64,000 nt of DNA. Origin: Pigmentiphaga sp. H8 (GTDB taxonomy: Bacteria; Pseudomonadota; Gammaproteobacteria; Burkholderiales; Burkholderiaceae_B). The stretch is from assembly GCF_003854895.1 (NCBI RefSeq), contig NZ_CP033966.1, forward strand, positions 1,178,001 to 1,242,000, read 5' to 3'. Under the pieces are notes generated by a model, which was not told where the DNA came from, ran no database searches, and was given only the letters and a program-made list of their open reading frames with translations. Of the stretch, positions 47,116 to 56,528 are shown one piece after another (the first letter of the stretch is position 1; each line of letters starts with the position of its first letter). The position numbers and the translations under genes are program-made.

Positions 47116-47216
47116 GGGGTCGGGTCTCCTCGTTGTTTGGGGCCCCGCGTCACCGCTGTGTCACGCGGGGCCAGCATGATTGTACGTTGGGAGATTGCGT
47201 CGCGAGTACGAGAAGA

Positions 47217-48545
47217 ATGATGGTCGTGTTCCGCCGGCTGCGGGCGTGTGGGCTCCTGCTGGCCGGTATCTTGGCCGTGCCGGCCAGGGCGCAGGAATCC
47301 CCGCCGGTCGAGGCGGAGGACTTCGCCATCCATGCCCAATCGACGTATGTCTGGCAGCGCAAGCCCTCGTTCGCGTCCCCGTACCAGGGGGAGAACTCGC
47401 TGTCGGGGGCTCGCGCCACGAGTTATTCGCTGACCGCCACCGTGGACCTGGGCGCCCGGCTGTGGGAAGGGGCCGAGGTCCACTTCAACGGCGAGGGCGC
47501 GCAGGGCCTCGCGTTCTCGGGCCTGCATGGCCTGGGCGGCCTGACCAACGGCGAACTGGCCAAGACCGCGGGCTCGGACATGGTCTTCTACCGCGCCCGC
47601 GCCTTTCTACGGCAGACCTGGGGCCTGGGCGGCGGACGCGAGGCGGTCGAGCCGGACATGAACCAGCTCGCGGGCTTCGCCGACAAGCGGCGCATCGTGC
47701 TGACGGCGGGCAACATCTCGGTGCTGGACGTGTTCGACGCGGTGTCGGTCAGCCATGATCCGCGCACGCAGTTCATGAACTGGGCCTTCATGGCGCATGG
47801 CAGCTACGACTATGCCGCCGATGCCCGGGGCTATACCTGGGGCGCGGTGCTGGAATATATCGATGACGGCTGGGCGGTGCGCGCCGGCCGCTTCATGCAG
47901 CCCCGGGGGTCCAACGGCCTGCCGCTGGACCGGCGGCTGGGGCGCCACCATGGCGACCAGATCGAGTTCGAGAAGTCCTACGCCGTGCTGGACAGGCCCG
48001 GCACCCTGCGCGTGCTGGCTTTCCGCAACAAGGCGAACATGGGGAGCTACGACGACGCGCTGGTGGCGGCGCGGGGCGGGGCGCCGGACCTGGCGGCGGT
48101 GCGCAAGGAGCGGACCAAGCTGGGAATGGGGGTAAGCCTGGAGCAGGCCCTGACCGACAGCGCGACGGCCTTTCTCCGCCTGAACTGGGCCGATGGCAAG
48201 ACCGAAACCTATGCCTTTACCGAGATCGATCGTTCGGTCTCGGGCGGCGTGGCGTTCGACGGCGCGGCCTGGGGGCGGTCGGGCGACAGCGCGGGCGTGG
48301 CGGCCGCGGTCAATGCGCTCAGCGCCTCCCACCGCGAATACCTGCGTCGCGGCGGGGTCGGCGCCTTCCTCGGTGACGGCACGCTGAACTACGGACCCGA
48401 GCAGATCGCCGAGGCCTATTACAGCTGGCGCCCCTTGAAGCGGCTGTGGATCACCGCGGACGCGCAATACATCCGCCATCCCGGCTACAACCGCGACCGG
48501 GGCCCGGCTAAGGTGTTCGCGCTGCGCCTGCACACCGAGTTCTGA
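47217..48545 (+). CDS. OprB-like carbohydrate porin
   Basis: The 442-residue product has a signal peptide (to about AVPARAQ) followed by a beta-rich protein with alternating aromatic residues, and ends in Phe (LHTEF), as outer-membrane barrels do. AIHAQSTYVWQRKPSFASPYQGENSL and GNISVLDVFDAVSVSHDPRTQFMNW match OprB-family porins. It would let sugars or other small solutes cross the outer membrane. The start is one of two tandem ATGs at 47217/47220 with GAGAAGA upstream. It is divergent from ubiX. Confidence 0.8.
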   Translation: MMVVFRRLRACGLLLAGILAVPARAQESPPVEAEDFAIHAQSTYVWQRKPSFASPYQGENSLSGARATSYSLTATVDLGARLWEGAEVHFNGEGAQGLAFSGLHGLGGLTNGELAKTAGSDMVFYRARAFLRQTWGLGGGREAVEPDMNQLAGFADKRRIVLTAGNISVLDVFDAVSVSHDPRTQFMNWAFMAHGSYDYAADARGYTWGAVLEYIDDGWAVRAGRFMQPRGSNGLPLDRRLGRHHGDQIEFEKSYAVLDRPGTLRVLAFRNKANMGSYDDALVAARGGAPDLAAVRKERTKLGMGVSLEQALTDSATAFLRLNWADGKTETYAFTEIDRSVSGGVAFDGAAWGRSGDSAGVAAAVNALSASHREYLRRGGVGAFLGDGTLNYGPEQIAEAYYSWRPLKRLWITADAQYIRHPGYNRDRGPAKVFALRLHTEF

Positions 48546-48564
48546 GGCGCGGCGCGGAGTCCCT

Positions 48565-49557
48565 TTATTCAGGCTGGATGTGGGCCTTGTCGATCACGGC
48601 CTTCCAGGCCTGCGCCTCCTGCCTGATGCGCGCGGCGAACTCCGCCGGGGTGCTGCCTATGGGCGTGACGCCGATGTCGGTGTATTGCTTGCGGATGGCG
48701 GGATCCTTCAGGACCTCGCGCAGCGCGCGCGAGAACTTGTCGATGATCTGCGGATCGGTGCCCACCGGCGCGGCCAGTCCCCACCAGTTGCCCGTGACGA
48801 GTCCCGGCAGACCCTGCTCGGCCGTGGTCGGCACCGACGGCAGCATGGCCAGGCGTTCGCCGTCGGCCACGGCGATGGCGCGCAGCCTGCCGCTGGCCAC
48901 GTGGCCGGCCACCGAGCTGAGCGCGGTCACGTAGAGCTGGATCTCGCCCGCCATCAGCGCCTGGACGGCGGGCGGCGAGCCCCGGTAGGGAACGTGGGTC
49001 AGCTGTACGTTGGCGAGCTGGCTGTACAGTTCGGCCGCGAGGTGGGGCGGGGTGCCGTTGCCGGGCGAGCCGAAGTTCAGCTTGCCGGGGTTCTTCTTCG
49101 CCTCGGCGGTCAGGTCGGACAGGGTGCGGATGTCGGACGAGCCGTTGACCACCAGCACGGACGGGCCGTTGCTGAGCAGGGACACGGGCACCAGGTCCTT
49201 GGTCGGATCGAAGCGCATGCCCTTGAACAGGTACTGGTTGGTGACGAAGTTGTTGGTCGCTCCCAGCAGGAAGGTGTAGCCGTCCGGGGTGGCGCGCACC
49301 ACTTCGTCGGCGCCGATGTTGCCGGAGGCCCCGCTCTTGTTGTCGATCAGGATGCGCACGCCGAATTGCTTTTCCAGTTGCAGCTGGACGAAGCGCAGGG
49401 TGATGTCGCCGGTATTGCCGGGCGCGTAGGGAACCACCACGCGTATCGGGCGCGAGGGCCAGGCATCGGCCGCCACGGCGGCGGTCGAGGCGAAGACGCA
49501 GGCGGCGGCGAGGCTGGCGACCGCCAGTCGGCGAGCCGGGAAGGGAACGGATTTCAT
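48565..49557 (-). CDS. Bug-family (TctC) periplasmic solute-binding protein
   Basis: The 330-residue protein has a signal peptide (to about AAVAA) and Bug motifs: WPSRPIRVVVPYAPGNTGD, IDNKSGASGNIG, ATPDGYT and HVPYRGSPPA. The ATG at 49557 has AAGGAG 7 bases upstream; an in-frame TTG two codons earlier is less likely. It follows the amidohydrolase gene by 12 bases on the same strand, so the pair form an operon controlled perhaps by the divergent LysR gene. The ligand may be the amidohydrolase substrate or its product. Confidence 0.92.
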   Translation of the reverse strand: MKSVPFPARRLAVASLAAACVFASTAAVAADAWPSRPIRVVVPYAPGNTGDITLRFVQLQLEKQFGVRILIDNKSGASGNIGADEVVRATPDGYTFLLGATNNFVTNQYLFKGMRFDPTKDLVPVSLLSNGPSVLVVNGSSDIRTLSDLTAEAKKNPGKLNFGSPGNGTPPHLAAELYSQLANVQLTHVPYRGSPPAVQALMAGEIQLYVTALSSVAGHVASGRLRAIAVADGERLAMLPSVPTTAEQGLPGLVTGNWWGLAAPVGTDPQIIDKFSRALREVLKDPAIRKQYTDIGVTPIGSTPAEFAARIRQEAQAWKAVIDKAHIQPE

Positions 49558-49569
49558 GGGCAATCTCCT

Positions 49570-51237
49570 TCAGGGGGTGGGGGCGACGATGTGGCCGTCG
49601 ACCACCGTCAACAGGGAATGCAGCGTGGCGATCTCGTCCTCGGCGCAGGTCAGCGGATCGGCGTTCAGCACCGTCAGGTCGGCCAGCTTGCCGGGTTCGA
49701 TCGAACCTCGGATGTCTTCGTCGAATGTCAGGTAGGCGCCGCCCCGCGTGGCGATGTCCAGCGCCTCCTGCCGGCTCAGTGCCTGGCCGGGGGCCACGGG
49801 GCCGCCGCCGCGGCTACGGCGCGCGACCGCGTGCCAGATGGGACCGAACAGCGAAACGGGCAGGTTGTCGCTGCCGAACGCCACCGCCACGCCGGCGTCG
49901 CGCAGGCGGCGCAGCGGCACGATGTCGTCCTGGCCGGCGGCGCCGCGGCGCTGCATCCAGAGATCGCCGTCCTTGTATATATGGCGGTTGGTGTGCGTGG
50001 TCAGCACGAGGCCGAGGTCGCGTATCCGGGCCTGGGTGTCCGCATCGATCACCGGCTGGTGGCCGAGCACCCAGCGCTGGTCGTCGATGGGGTGCTGGCG
50101 GTGGGCCTGTTCGAACAGGGGCAGCAGGTCGGGCCAGATACCCGCGACGCGGATGCCGGCGCGGGCGGCCTCGGCCAGCAGCGGTGCCAGTGCGTCGGCA
50201 TCCAGGGCCGCTCCCGCCTGGAAGCCGGCCCAGCCGGTACAGGGGTGGTTGCCGGCCCGCAGCCTATTGTTCAGTGGATCCTTATCGATCTCGGCGTACA
50301 GGCCCTGCACCCGCAGCATGTCGTCGCCCCGGCCGCGGCGTGCCAGCCAGGCGCTCCATTCGCGCAGCAGCTCCAGCGCCTGTCCTTCGCCCCGAGGCCC
50401 CCAATAGGGGCTCAGGACCAGGGTGGACCGCACGGTCGACGCGCCTTGGCCATGGACCGTCTCGTAGGCGTCGATGACTTCGCCGGCCACGCCGTGCCCT
50501 TCGAACACGGCCGTGGTGCCGTAGCGGTTGTACTCGGCCATCGCGTGCCGCAGGCCGCTGGCGCGCTGTTCGGCGGTGAAGCCCGGGGCCGCGCGCATCA
50601 GGGTGTGTTCGACGATGGGCACCAGCGTGCGCTCGACGAAGCGGCCGGTGGGGCGTCCGGCGGCATCGCGCTCGATGTTGACGTCGGGCGAGGGCGAGGC
50701 CGTGGCCGGCGTCACGCCCGCCAGCGCCAGGGCGCGGCTGTTGGCCACCGAGACCAGCGGCGCGCGGTTGCGCCAGTATCCCCAGATGGGCCGGATGTAG
50801 ACGGGATGGTCGGGGCTGACCCGGTCCAGGTCATCGCGGGTGGGGTAGGGGCCGCCGGCCAGTGCGTCGTCGGGCTCGGGGTACTCGGGAGGCTGGCCGA
50901 CGGGCTGGGTCACGATCCAGGTTCCCGGCGGCGCCTTGGCGGCCTCGGCGGCGATGATGTCCAGGATGTCGTCGCGCGTGCGCGCGCCGGCCAGGCTGGG
51001 CAGGTGGCGCCGCAGGCCTTCGCGGTCCATGTGGGCGTGGCCGTCGGTCAGCCCCGGCAGCACCGACTTGCCGCCCAGGTCCACCCGCCGCGCATCCGGG
51101 CCGGCCAGGGCCAGCACCTCGTCGTCGCTGCCCACGGCGGCGATGTGGCGGCCACGGACCGCGACGGCCGAGGCGACGTCGCCGCGGTCGTTGCAGGTGA
51201 TGATCTTGCCTCGGTGGAGGACCAGGGTGGACGGCAC
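49570..51237 (-). CDS. Amidohydrolase family 3 protein (YtcJ-like)
   Basis: The 555-residue metal-dependent hydrolase starts with a composite beta-sandwich domain, then TDGHAHMDREG (metal ligands His67 and His69). WVLGHQPVIDADT and VAFGSDNLPVS lie in the second half, and it ends with the returning sandwich strand (IEPGKLADLTVLNADPL). These enzymes hydrolyse N-acyl or cyclic amide bonds, but substrates for this subgroup are mostly unknown. It heads a two-gene operon with a Bug receptor, suggesting it degrades an imported amide or ester. Confidence 0.9.
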   Translation of the reverse strand: MPSTLVLHRGKIITCNDRGDVASAVAVRGRHIAAVGSDDEVLALAGPDARRVDLGGKSVLPGLTDGHAHMDREGLRRHLPSLAGARTRDDILDIIAAEAAKAPPGTWIVTQPVGQPPEYPEPDDALAGGPYPTRDDLDRVSPDHPVYIRPIWGYWRNRAPLVSVANSRALALAGVTPATASPSPDVNIERDAAGRPTGRFVERTLVPIVEHTLMRAAPGFTAEQRASGLRHAMAEYNRYGTTAVFEGHGVAGEVIDAYETVHGQGASTVRSTLVLSPYWGPRGEGQALELLREWSAWLARRGRGDDMLRVQGLYAEIDKDPLNNRLRAGNHPCTGWAGFQAGAALDADALAPLLAEAARAGIRVAGIWPDLLPLFEQAHRQHPIDDQRWVLGHQPVIDADTQARIRDLGLVLTTHTNRHIYKDGDLWMQRRGAAGQDDIVPLRRLRDAGVAVAFGSDNLPVSLFGPIWHAVARRSRGGGPVAPGQALSRQEALDIATRGGAYLTFDEDIRGSIEPGKLADLTVLNADPLTCAEDEIATLHSLLTVVDGHIVAPTP

Positions 51238-51357
51238 GGCCGGATGGCTCCTGCGGTAAGCGTTCCGGCAAATCTAGCAGAGTCGACTAATTGTAAAAAT
51301 TGAAATATTCATATAGATTCATAGTGATTTCCAATACTTCACCGGTGGATCCGCACG

Positions 51358-52272
51358 ATGTCGATCTCCCTGCGCCAACTCGAGGCCTTCGTCGCGGTAT
51401 GCAACGAAGGCAACTTCAGCAAGGCGGCCCAGCGCATCCATATTTCCCAGTCGGGCCTGAGCATCCTGATCCGGGAGCTGGAGCAGAGCCTGGAATGCCG
51501 CCTGTTCGACCGCAGCACGCGCCAGGTCAGCCTGACCGACGCCGGGCGCGAGTTCCGGGTGCCGGCGGCCCGCCTGCTGGCCGACCTGTCGACGGCGGTC
51601 GGCAACGTCAAGGGGCTGGCCTCGCGCCAGCATGGCCACGTGACGGTGGCCGCGCCGCCGTTGCTGATGTCGCGCCTGATGGTGGGCATCGCCGCTCGGT
51701 TCCGCAGCGCCTATCCCCACATCGCGCTGACGCTGCGCGACATTCCCTCGGAAGCCATTCCCGCGGGCATCGCCTCGGCCGACATCGACCTGGGCCTGGG
51801 CATGCTGCCGGCGGATCGCGACGAATACCTGACCGAAGCCCTGGTCGAAGGACCGCTGGTGGCGCTGCTGCCCCGCGACCATCCGCTGGCGCGCCGCCGC
51901 CAGCTGAGATGGGCGGACCTGGCGGCGACGCCGCTGGTCGCGCTCACGCCGGAAAACTCCTTCCGCCAATTCCTGGACGGATGCTTCGCGCGCCTGGACC
52001 TGCAGCCGCGGATCGCCGTCGAGGTCGTCCAGCTGAGCACCGTCATCAGCCTGGTGGAGGCCGGGTTTGGCGCCGCCATCATGCCGCCCTATGGCGCGCT
52101 GGTCCCGGGCGAGGGCAATTCGGTGGTCCGGCCGCTGCGCGATCCCGTGGTCCGCTCCGAGATCGCGTTGATCCGCGACCGCTTCCGCTCGCCTTCGGCC
52201 GCGGCGGCGGCCTTCATCGAGGTGGCGCGCGATGTCGTCGCGGGACGTTCCCGGCCCCTGCGCGTTACGTAA
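51358..52272 (+). CDS. LysR-family transcriptional regulator
   Basis: The 304-residue protein has the LysR helix-turn-helix (LRQLEAFVAVCNEGNFSKAAQ and ISQSGLSILIRELEQSLECRLFDR) and a full effector domain. It lies head to head with the amidohydrolase-Bug operon across 120 bases of AT-rich DNA, where ATTCATA occurs twice ten bases apart (51307-51323). It most probably regulates that operon. Its stop codon lies inside a 14-bp palindrome (GCGTTACGTAACGC). Confidence 0.92.
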   Translation: MSISLRQLEAFVAVCNEGNFSKAAQRIHISQSGLSILIRELEQSLECRLFDRSTRQVSLTDAGREFRVPAARLLADLSTAVGNVKGLASRQHGHVTVAAPPLLMSRLMVGIAARFRSAYPHIALTLRDIPSEAIPAGIASADIDLGLGMLPADRDEYLTEALVEGPLVALLPRDHPLARRRQLRWADLAATPLVALTPENSFRQFLDGCFARLDLQPRIAVEVVQLSTVISLVEAGFGAAIMPPYGALVPGEGNSVVRPLRDPVVRSEIALIRDRFRSPSAAAAAFIEVARDVVAGRSRPLRVT

Positions 52273-52296
52273 CGCCCCTGCGTATGGTACGTAACG
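52262..52296. promoter_or_regulatory. Pair of TACGTAACG elements upstream of the adhesin operon
   Basis: GCGTTACGTAACGC (52262-52275) is a perfect 14-bp palindrome, and TACGTAACG recurs at 52288-52296. The start-to-start spacing is 22 bases, about two helical turns. A paired operator site for a dimeric regulator is possible. Confidence 0.3.
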
Positions 52297-52569
52297 TTTC
52301 GGCTCCGGCGCCTGGCCGAGGGACCGGGAATCGGTGTGACTATCGCACCGAAGGAACATCTCCGGATTGCCGATATCCCGTTTGTTTTCAACGTTTCCGC
52401 CGTTTCGCCAGCCTTCGTTTCGAGCTTCGCGAACGCCCGTGCCGCATGGGTCCGAGGCTGATGGCATAGCTTTTGCTCGAAGCTCCCGCAAACGTGTTTT
52501 CCAGCAGCGACCGATTCTCCATCCGGCGGATTGCGGCACTGGTGGGATACCTATCCGTGGGGGCTGAAA
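52273..52569. other. Untranslated region before the adhesin gene
   Basis: The 297 bases between the LysR gene and the adhesin carry no credible gene. Apart from the second TACGTAACG element, the stretch holds a short dyad, GCTTTTGCTCGAAGC, and a GGGGG ribosome site near its end. It is AT-richer than neighbouring coding DNA, so a promoter for the adhesin operon is likely within it. Confidence 0.5.
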
Positions 52570-55500
52570 TTGAACAAGACCTATCGCACCGTGTGGAGCC
52601 AGAGGCTCGGATGTTGGGTGGCGGTTGCCGAAACCGCGCGTGCCAGGGGTAAGGGCGGCGCCGCCAAGGCTGGCGCGCTTGCCGTGGCGCTGGTGGCGGG
52701 CGCCTGGACGGCGCCGGCGGCGGCCGACGGCATGCACGGCGTGCCGGGGCTGTCGAGCGCGCGGCTGACCGATGGCGCCGCGGTGGGCGTGATGAGCCAG
52801 ATGCTGCAGGCCACGACCAATGCGGCGCCCAGCGTCGCTCCCGTGGCGTCGGCCATGCAGCAGGGGGTCTCGCAGACGGCGGCGGCACTGGCCGGCATCA
52901 GCTCGTCCATCCTGCCGCCGGCCTCGGCATTGCAGCAGGTACCCCTTTCCGAGGCCGTGCCGTCGCTGCCCGTGGTCAGCGAGGTGCTGGCCGCCACGCC
53001 GGTTCCCGCCGCCGTCCAGGCTATCGCCGCCGCGCCCACCGCGGTGACGAAGAAGGTCGCCTCGGCGCTGCCCGGCAAGGTCGGCAGCGCAGTCGAGGCG
53101 GTTCCCGCCAAGCTGGCCGAGGTGCTGGCTTCGGCGCCGGTCGACAAGAGCCGCAATACCGCGTCGCCCGTCGATGGCGCCGTCGCTTCGGCGGCATCGC
53201 TGGGGTCGGTCGCCACGCTGTCCAACAGCGTGCCGGCCTCGCCCATGTCGCCGCTGAGCGGCAATGGCACGCTGGGCATCCTGCCGACCGGCGGTTCGTT
53301 GTTCCCCAGCAGTTCCAATCGCCAGACCATGGCGGTTGCCGCCTCGTCCGGCTCGGAGCCGCCTCCGCTCAATCCGCCCGCGCCCACCGGCCTGGTGATC
53401 GGCACGGCCGGCCTGCTGGGCGGCGTCGGGCAGGGCCTGCAGCCGCTGACGATGAGCCTGTTCGGCCAGAAGGAAGCCTGGCTGCGGTCCGGCGCGCTGA
53501 GCGTGAACCGCGAGAACATCAACGCCCGCTTCAGCGTGGTCAACGTGCTGGGCATTCCCATCCTGGACCTGGCGCCGGTGACGGGCACGCTGCAAGGCAC
53601 CCTGGGCGGCTCGCTGCCCGAGCAGAAACTCACCCTGCTGGGCGGCGTGACTTCGGGCAACTACATCACCAACATCAATTCCGGCCTGACCTACAACAAC
53701 GGCCTGCTGCTGCCCGGCACGCAGCCACCGTCTTGGGTGGACCAGAACAACTGCCTGAACGTCCTGGGCCTGGCCGGCGCCACCTGCTGGGACGTCCCCG
53801 CTGCGCAGAACAACCAGGTGCTGATCGGCGACGGCGCTTCGGCCAACGGATCGCAGGAAGTCGTGATCGGCACCAATGCCAAGCACATCCTGCCCAACGA
53901 GGACGCCGGGGCGATCTTCACCGATCCCAACATGCCCGGCGTGCCCGACACCAACTATGCGGCGCGCAAGGGCCACTCGGTCCTGATCGGCGACAGCACC
54001 TACGGCAACGCCAACGGCCAGACCATCGTCGGCGCCAGCGCGTCGTCGACCGTGGCGGGCGGCGTCGCGCTGGGCTTCCAGTCCGTGTCGGACCGCGAAG
54101 GCGGCGGGCAGGAGGTGTTCTCCAACGTCGCGGTGCCGGTGCGCGGCGCGGTCTCCGTGGGTTCCGCGGGCAACGAGCGGCAGATCATCAACGTGGCGGG
54201 CGGCACGGCGGATACCGATGCCGTCAACGTGCGCCAGCTCAAGGCGGTGTCCGACCAGATCGACAACGTCGACGTCAACTCGGTCAAGTACGACGACGCC
54301 ACCCGCGGCAAGGTGACGCTGGCCGGCGCGGGCGGCACGGTGGTGACCAACGTCAAGGCCGGCGCCGTGAACGCGACCAGCACCGACGCGGTGAACGGTT
54401 CCCAGTTGAACGACACCAACACCAACATCACCAACGTCGATAATCGCGTGACGAACGTGGACAACCGCGTCACCAACATCGACAACAGCGGCACCAAGTA
54501 CTTCAAGGCGAACTCCACCCTGGCGGCCGCCTCGGCCGCCGGCACGGACAGCGTGGCGGCCGGCGGCGCGTCCGTCGCCTCCGCCGCCAATGCCGTGGCG
54601 CTGGGCAACGGCGCCAATGCCAGCATGGCCAACAGCGTCGCGCTGGGGGCCGGCTCGACCACGACCGTGGGCGCGCAGGCCGACTATGTGGCCTATGCGT
54701 TGACCGCGCGGCAAGCGTCGGCGGGCGAGGTCTCGGTGGGCAGCGCAGGCGCCACCCGCCGTATCACCAACGTCTCGGCGGGCAGCGCCGACAACGACGC
54801 GGCCAACATCGCGCAACTGAAGGCGGTGGACAGCCGCATCGGCGACGTGGACAAGCTGGCGGTCAAGTACGACGACGACACCAAGACCAAGATCACGCTG
54901 AATCCGGGCGGCACCGGCACGGTGATCTCGAACGTGGCCAAGGGCGCGGTCACCTCGACCAGCACCGAGGCGATCAACGGTTCGCAGCTGTGGGGATGGA
55001 CTCAGGACGAGACCAACGTCATGAGCAATCTGAGCCTGTACAAGCGCATCAACGACATCAGCGTCGACACCAAGTACTTCAAGGCCAATTCGACCCTGGA
55101 CGGGGCGCAGGCCGTCGGCGCCAACAGCGTCGCGGCGGGTCCGGCCGCGGTGGCCAACGGCGCCAACAGCGTGGCGGTCGGCAATGGCGCGACCACGGCC
55201 GCCGACAACAGCGTGGCCATGGGCGGCGCCTCGACGGCCTCCGGGGCGGCTTCGACGGCGGTGGGTTCCGATGCCAAGGCCACCGGCGCGCAGTCGACGG
55301 CGATGGGTTCCGGCTCGGCCGCCAGCGGCGCCAACGCGACCGCGGTAGGCTCGGGCTCGAAGGCCACCGGCACGGATTCGACCGCCATCGGCGCCAATTC
55401 CGAGGCCAAGGCGAACAACAGCGTCGCGCTGGGAGCGGGCTCGGTGGCCGACCGCGACAACACCGTATCGGTGGGCGCCGTGGGCAAGGAGCGCCAGATC

Positions 55501-56499
55501 ACCAACGTGGCGCGCGGCACGGAGGATACCGATGCCGTCAACTACGCGCAGTTGAAGGAAGTCTCGGGCGACGTCACCAACATCAAGAAGGACGTGACGA
55601 ACATCCAGGAAGGCAAGGACGGGATGTTCCAGATCGAGAACTCGCTCGCGCGGGACAAGCCCAAGCCCACCGGCAAGGATTCGGTGGCCGGCGGCGCCGG
55701 CGCGGTGGCGGAGGGCGCGGCGGCGACGGCGGTCGGCAACGCGTCCATCGCCAAGGGCGAGAACGCGACGGCGGTCGGCAATTCGGCGCAGGCCCTGGGT
55801 ACCAACTCGACGGTGGTGGGCAATTCCGCCCTGGCGTCCGGCGCCAACGCCTCGGCTTTCGGCACCGGCGCCAAGGCCGAGGGCAGCGGCAGCATGGCCA
55901 TGGGCAACGGCGCGCAGACGGGCGCGGCAGCCACCAATTCGGTCGCGATCGGCAGCCAGGCCAACGCCGCCCAGAGCAACACCGTCGCGCTGGGCAACAA
56001 CGCCCAGGCCACGGTGGCCAACAGCATGGCGCTGGGCACCGGGGCGCAGGCCAGCGGCGCCAACAGCGTGGCCCTGGGCACGAACTCGGTGGCGAACCGG
56101 CCCAACGTGGTGTCGGTGGGCGCGGCGGGCCAGGAGCGGCAGATCGTCAACGTGGGCGATGGCACCGCGGACACGGATGCCGTCAACCTGCGGCAGTTGC
56201 GCAGCGCCACCTCGGACTTCACCAGCAGCATCAGCAGCGTGCGCGACGACCTGCGCAAGGTCGAACGCAACGCCAACGCCGGCGCGGCCTCGGCCATGGC
56301 GGTGGCGGGCCTGCCGCAGGCGTACACCCCGGGACGCAGCATGGCCTCGGCGGCCGCCAGCCATTATCTCGGCCAGTCCGCCATCGCCGTGGGGCTGTCC
56401 ACCATCTCCGAGAATGGCCGCTGGGTCTACAAGATTGCCGGCAACGTCAATTCGCAGGGCAAGGTGGGCGCCGTCATCGGCGCGGGTTACCAGTGGTAG
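52570..56499 (+). CDS. YadA-like trimeric autotransporter adhesin
   Basis: The 1309-residue protein starts with an ESPR extended signal (LNKTYRTVWSQRLGCWVAVAE) and signal peptide to about residue 52. An Ala/Ser/Pro-rich region of about 220 residues follows, then head repeats of the YadA/Hia type (SVAAG, NSVALG, GANATAVG units). Four neck motifs DA(V/A)NxxQL lie near residues 552, 742, 987 and 1203. The C-terminal YadA anchor begins near residue 1220, ends GAVIGAGYQW and would form a shared 12-strand barrel. The best start is TTG at 52570, because ESPR domains begin MNKxYR; no ATG fits. It is likely a surface adhesin. An OmpA/BamE-domain lipoprotein gene follows. Confidence 0.93.
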   Translation: MNKTYRTVWSQRLGCWVAVAETARARGKGGAAKAGALAVALVAGAWTAPAAADGMHGVPGLSSARLTDGAAVGVMSQMLQATTNAAPSVAPVASAMQQGVSQTAAALAGISSSILPPASALQQVPLSEAVPSLPVVSEVLAATPVPAAVQAIAAAPTAVTKKVASALPGKVGSAVEAVPAKLAEVLASAPVDKSRNTASPVDGAVASAASLGSVATLSNSVPASPMSPLSGNGTLGILPTGGSLFPSSSNRQTMAVAASSGSEPPPLNPPAPTGLVIGTAGLLGGVGQGLQPLTMSLFGQKEAWLRSGALSVNRENINARFSVVNVLGIPILDLAPVTGTLQGTLGGSLPEQKLTLLGGVTSGNYITNINSGLTYNNGLLLPGTQPPSWVDQNNCLNVLGLAGATCWDVPAAQNNQVLIGDGASANGSQEVVIGTNAKHILPNEDAGAIFTDPNMPGVPDTNYAARKGHSVLIGDSTYGNANGQTIVGASASSTVAGGVALGFQSVSDREGGGQEVFSNVAVPVRGAVSVGSAGNERQIINVAGGTADTDAVNVRQLKAVSDQIDNVDVNSVKYDDATRGKVTLAGAGGTVVTNVKAGAVNATSTDAVNGSQLNDTNTNITNVDNRVTNVDNRVTNIDNSGTKYFKANSTLAAASAAGTDSVAAGGASVASAANAVALGNGANASMANSVALGAGSTTTVGAQADYVAYALTARQASAGEVSVGSAGATRRITNVSAGSADNDAANIAQLKAVDSRIGDVDKLAVKYDDDTKTKITLNPGGTGTVISNVAKGAVTSTSTEAINGSQLWGWTQDETNVMSNLSLYKRINDISVDTKYFKANSTLDGAQAVGANSVAAGPAAVANGANSVAVGNGATTAADNSVAMGGASTASGAASTAVGSDAKATGAQSTAMGSGSAASGANATAVGSGSKATGTDSTAIGANSEAKANNSVALGAGSVADRDNTVSVGAVGKERQITNVARGTEDTDAVNYAQLKEVSGDVTNIKKDVTNIQEGKDGMFQIENSLARDKPKPTGKDSVAGGAGAVAEGAAATAVGNASIAKGENATAVGNSAQALGTNSTVVGNSALASGANASAFGTGAKAEGSGSMAMGNGAQTGAAATNSVAIGSQANAAQSNTVALGNNAQATVANSMALGTGAQASGANSVALGTNSVANRPNVVSVGAAGQERQIVNVGDGTADTDAVNLRQLRSATSDFTSSISSVRDDLRKVERNANAGAASAMAVAGLPQAYTPGRSMASAAASHYLGQSAIAVGLSTISENGRWVYKIAGNVNSQGKVGAVIGAGYQW

Positions 56500-56528
56500 C
56501 GCGCATGAACGAATCATCGGAGGTCAGG

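Noticed and set aside
54500..56100. Apparent direct repeats that might suggest a CRISPR or satellite array
   Set aside because: They are in-frame codons for the head repeats of the adhesin (SVA, NSVALG and similar units), not evenly spaced repeats with unique spacers.
51319..56517. Minus-strand open frame of more than 1700 codons opposite the adhesin gene
   Set aside because: It is a shadow of the repetitive GC-rich adhesin and LysR genes; its composition (Arg/Gly/His-rich) and lack of any family motif contrast with the clear YadA features on the plus strand.
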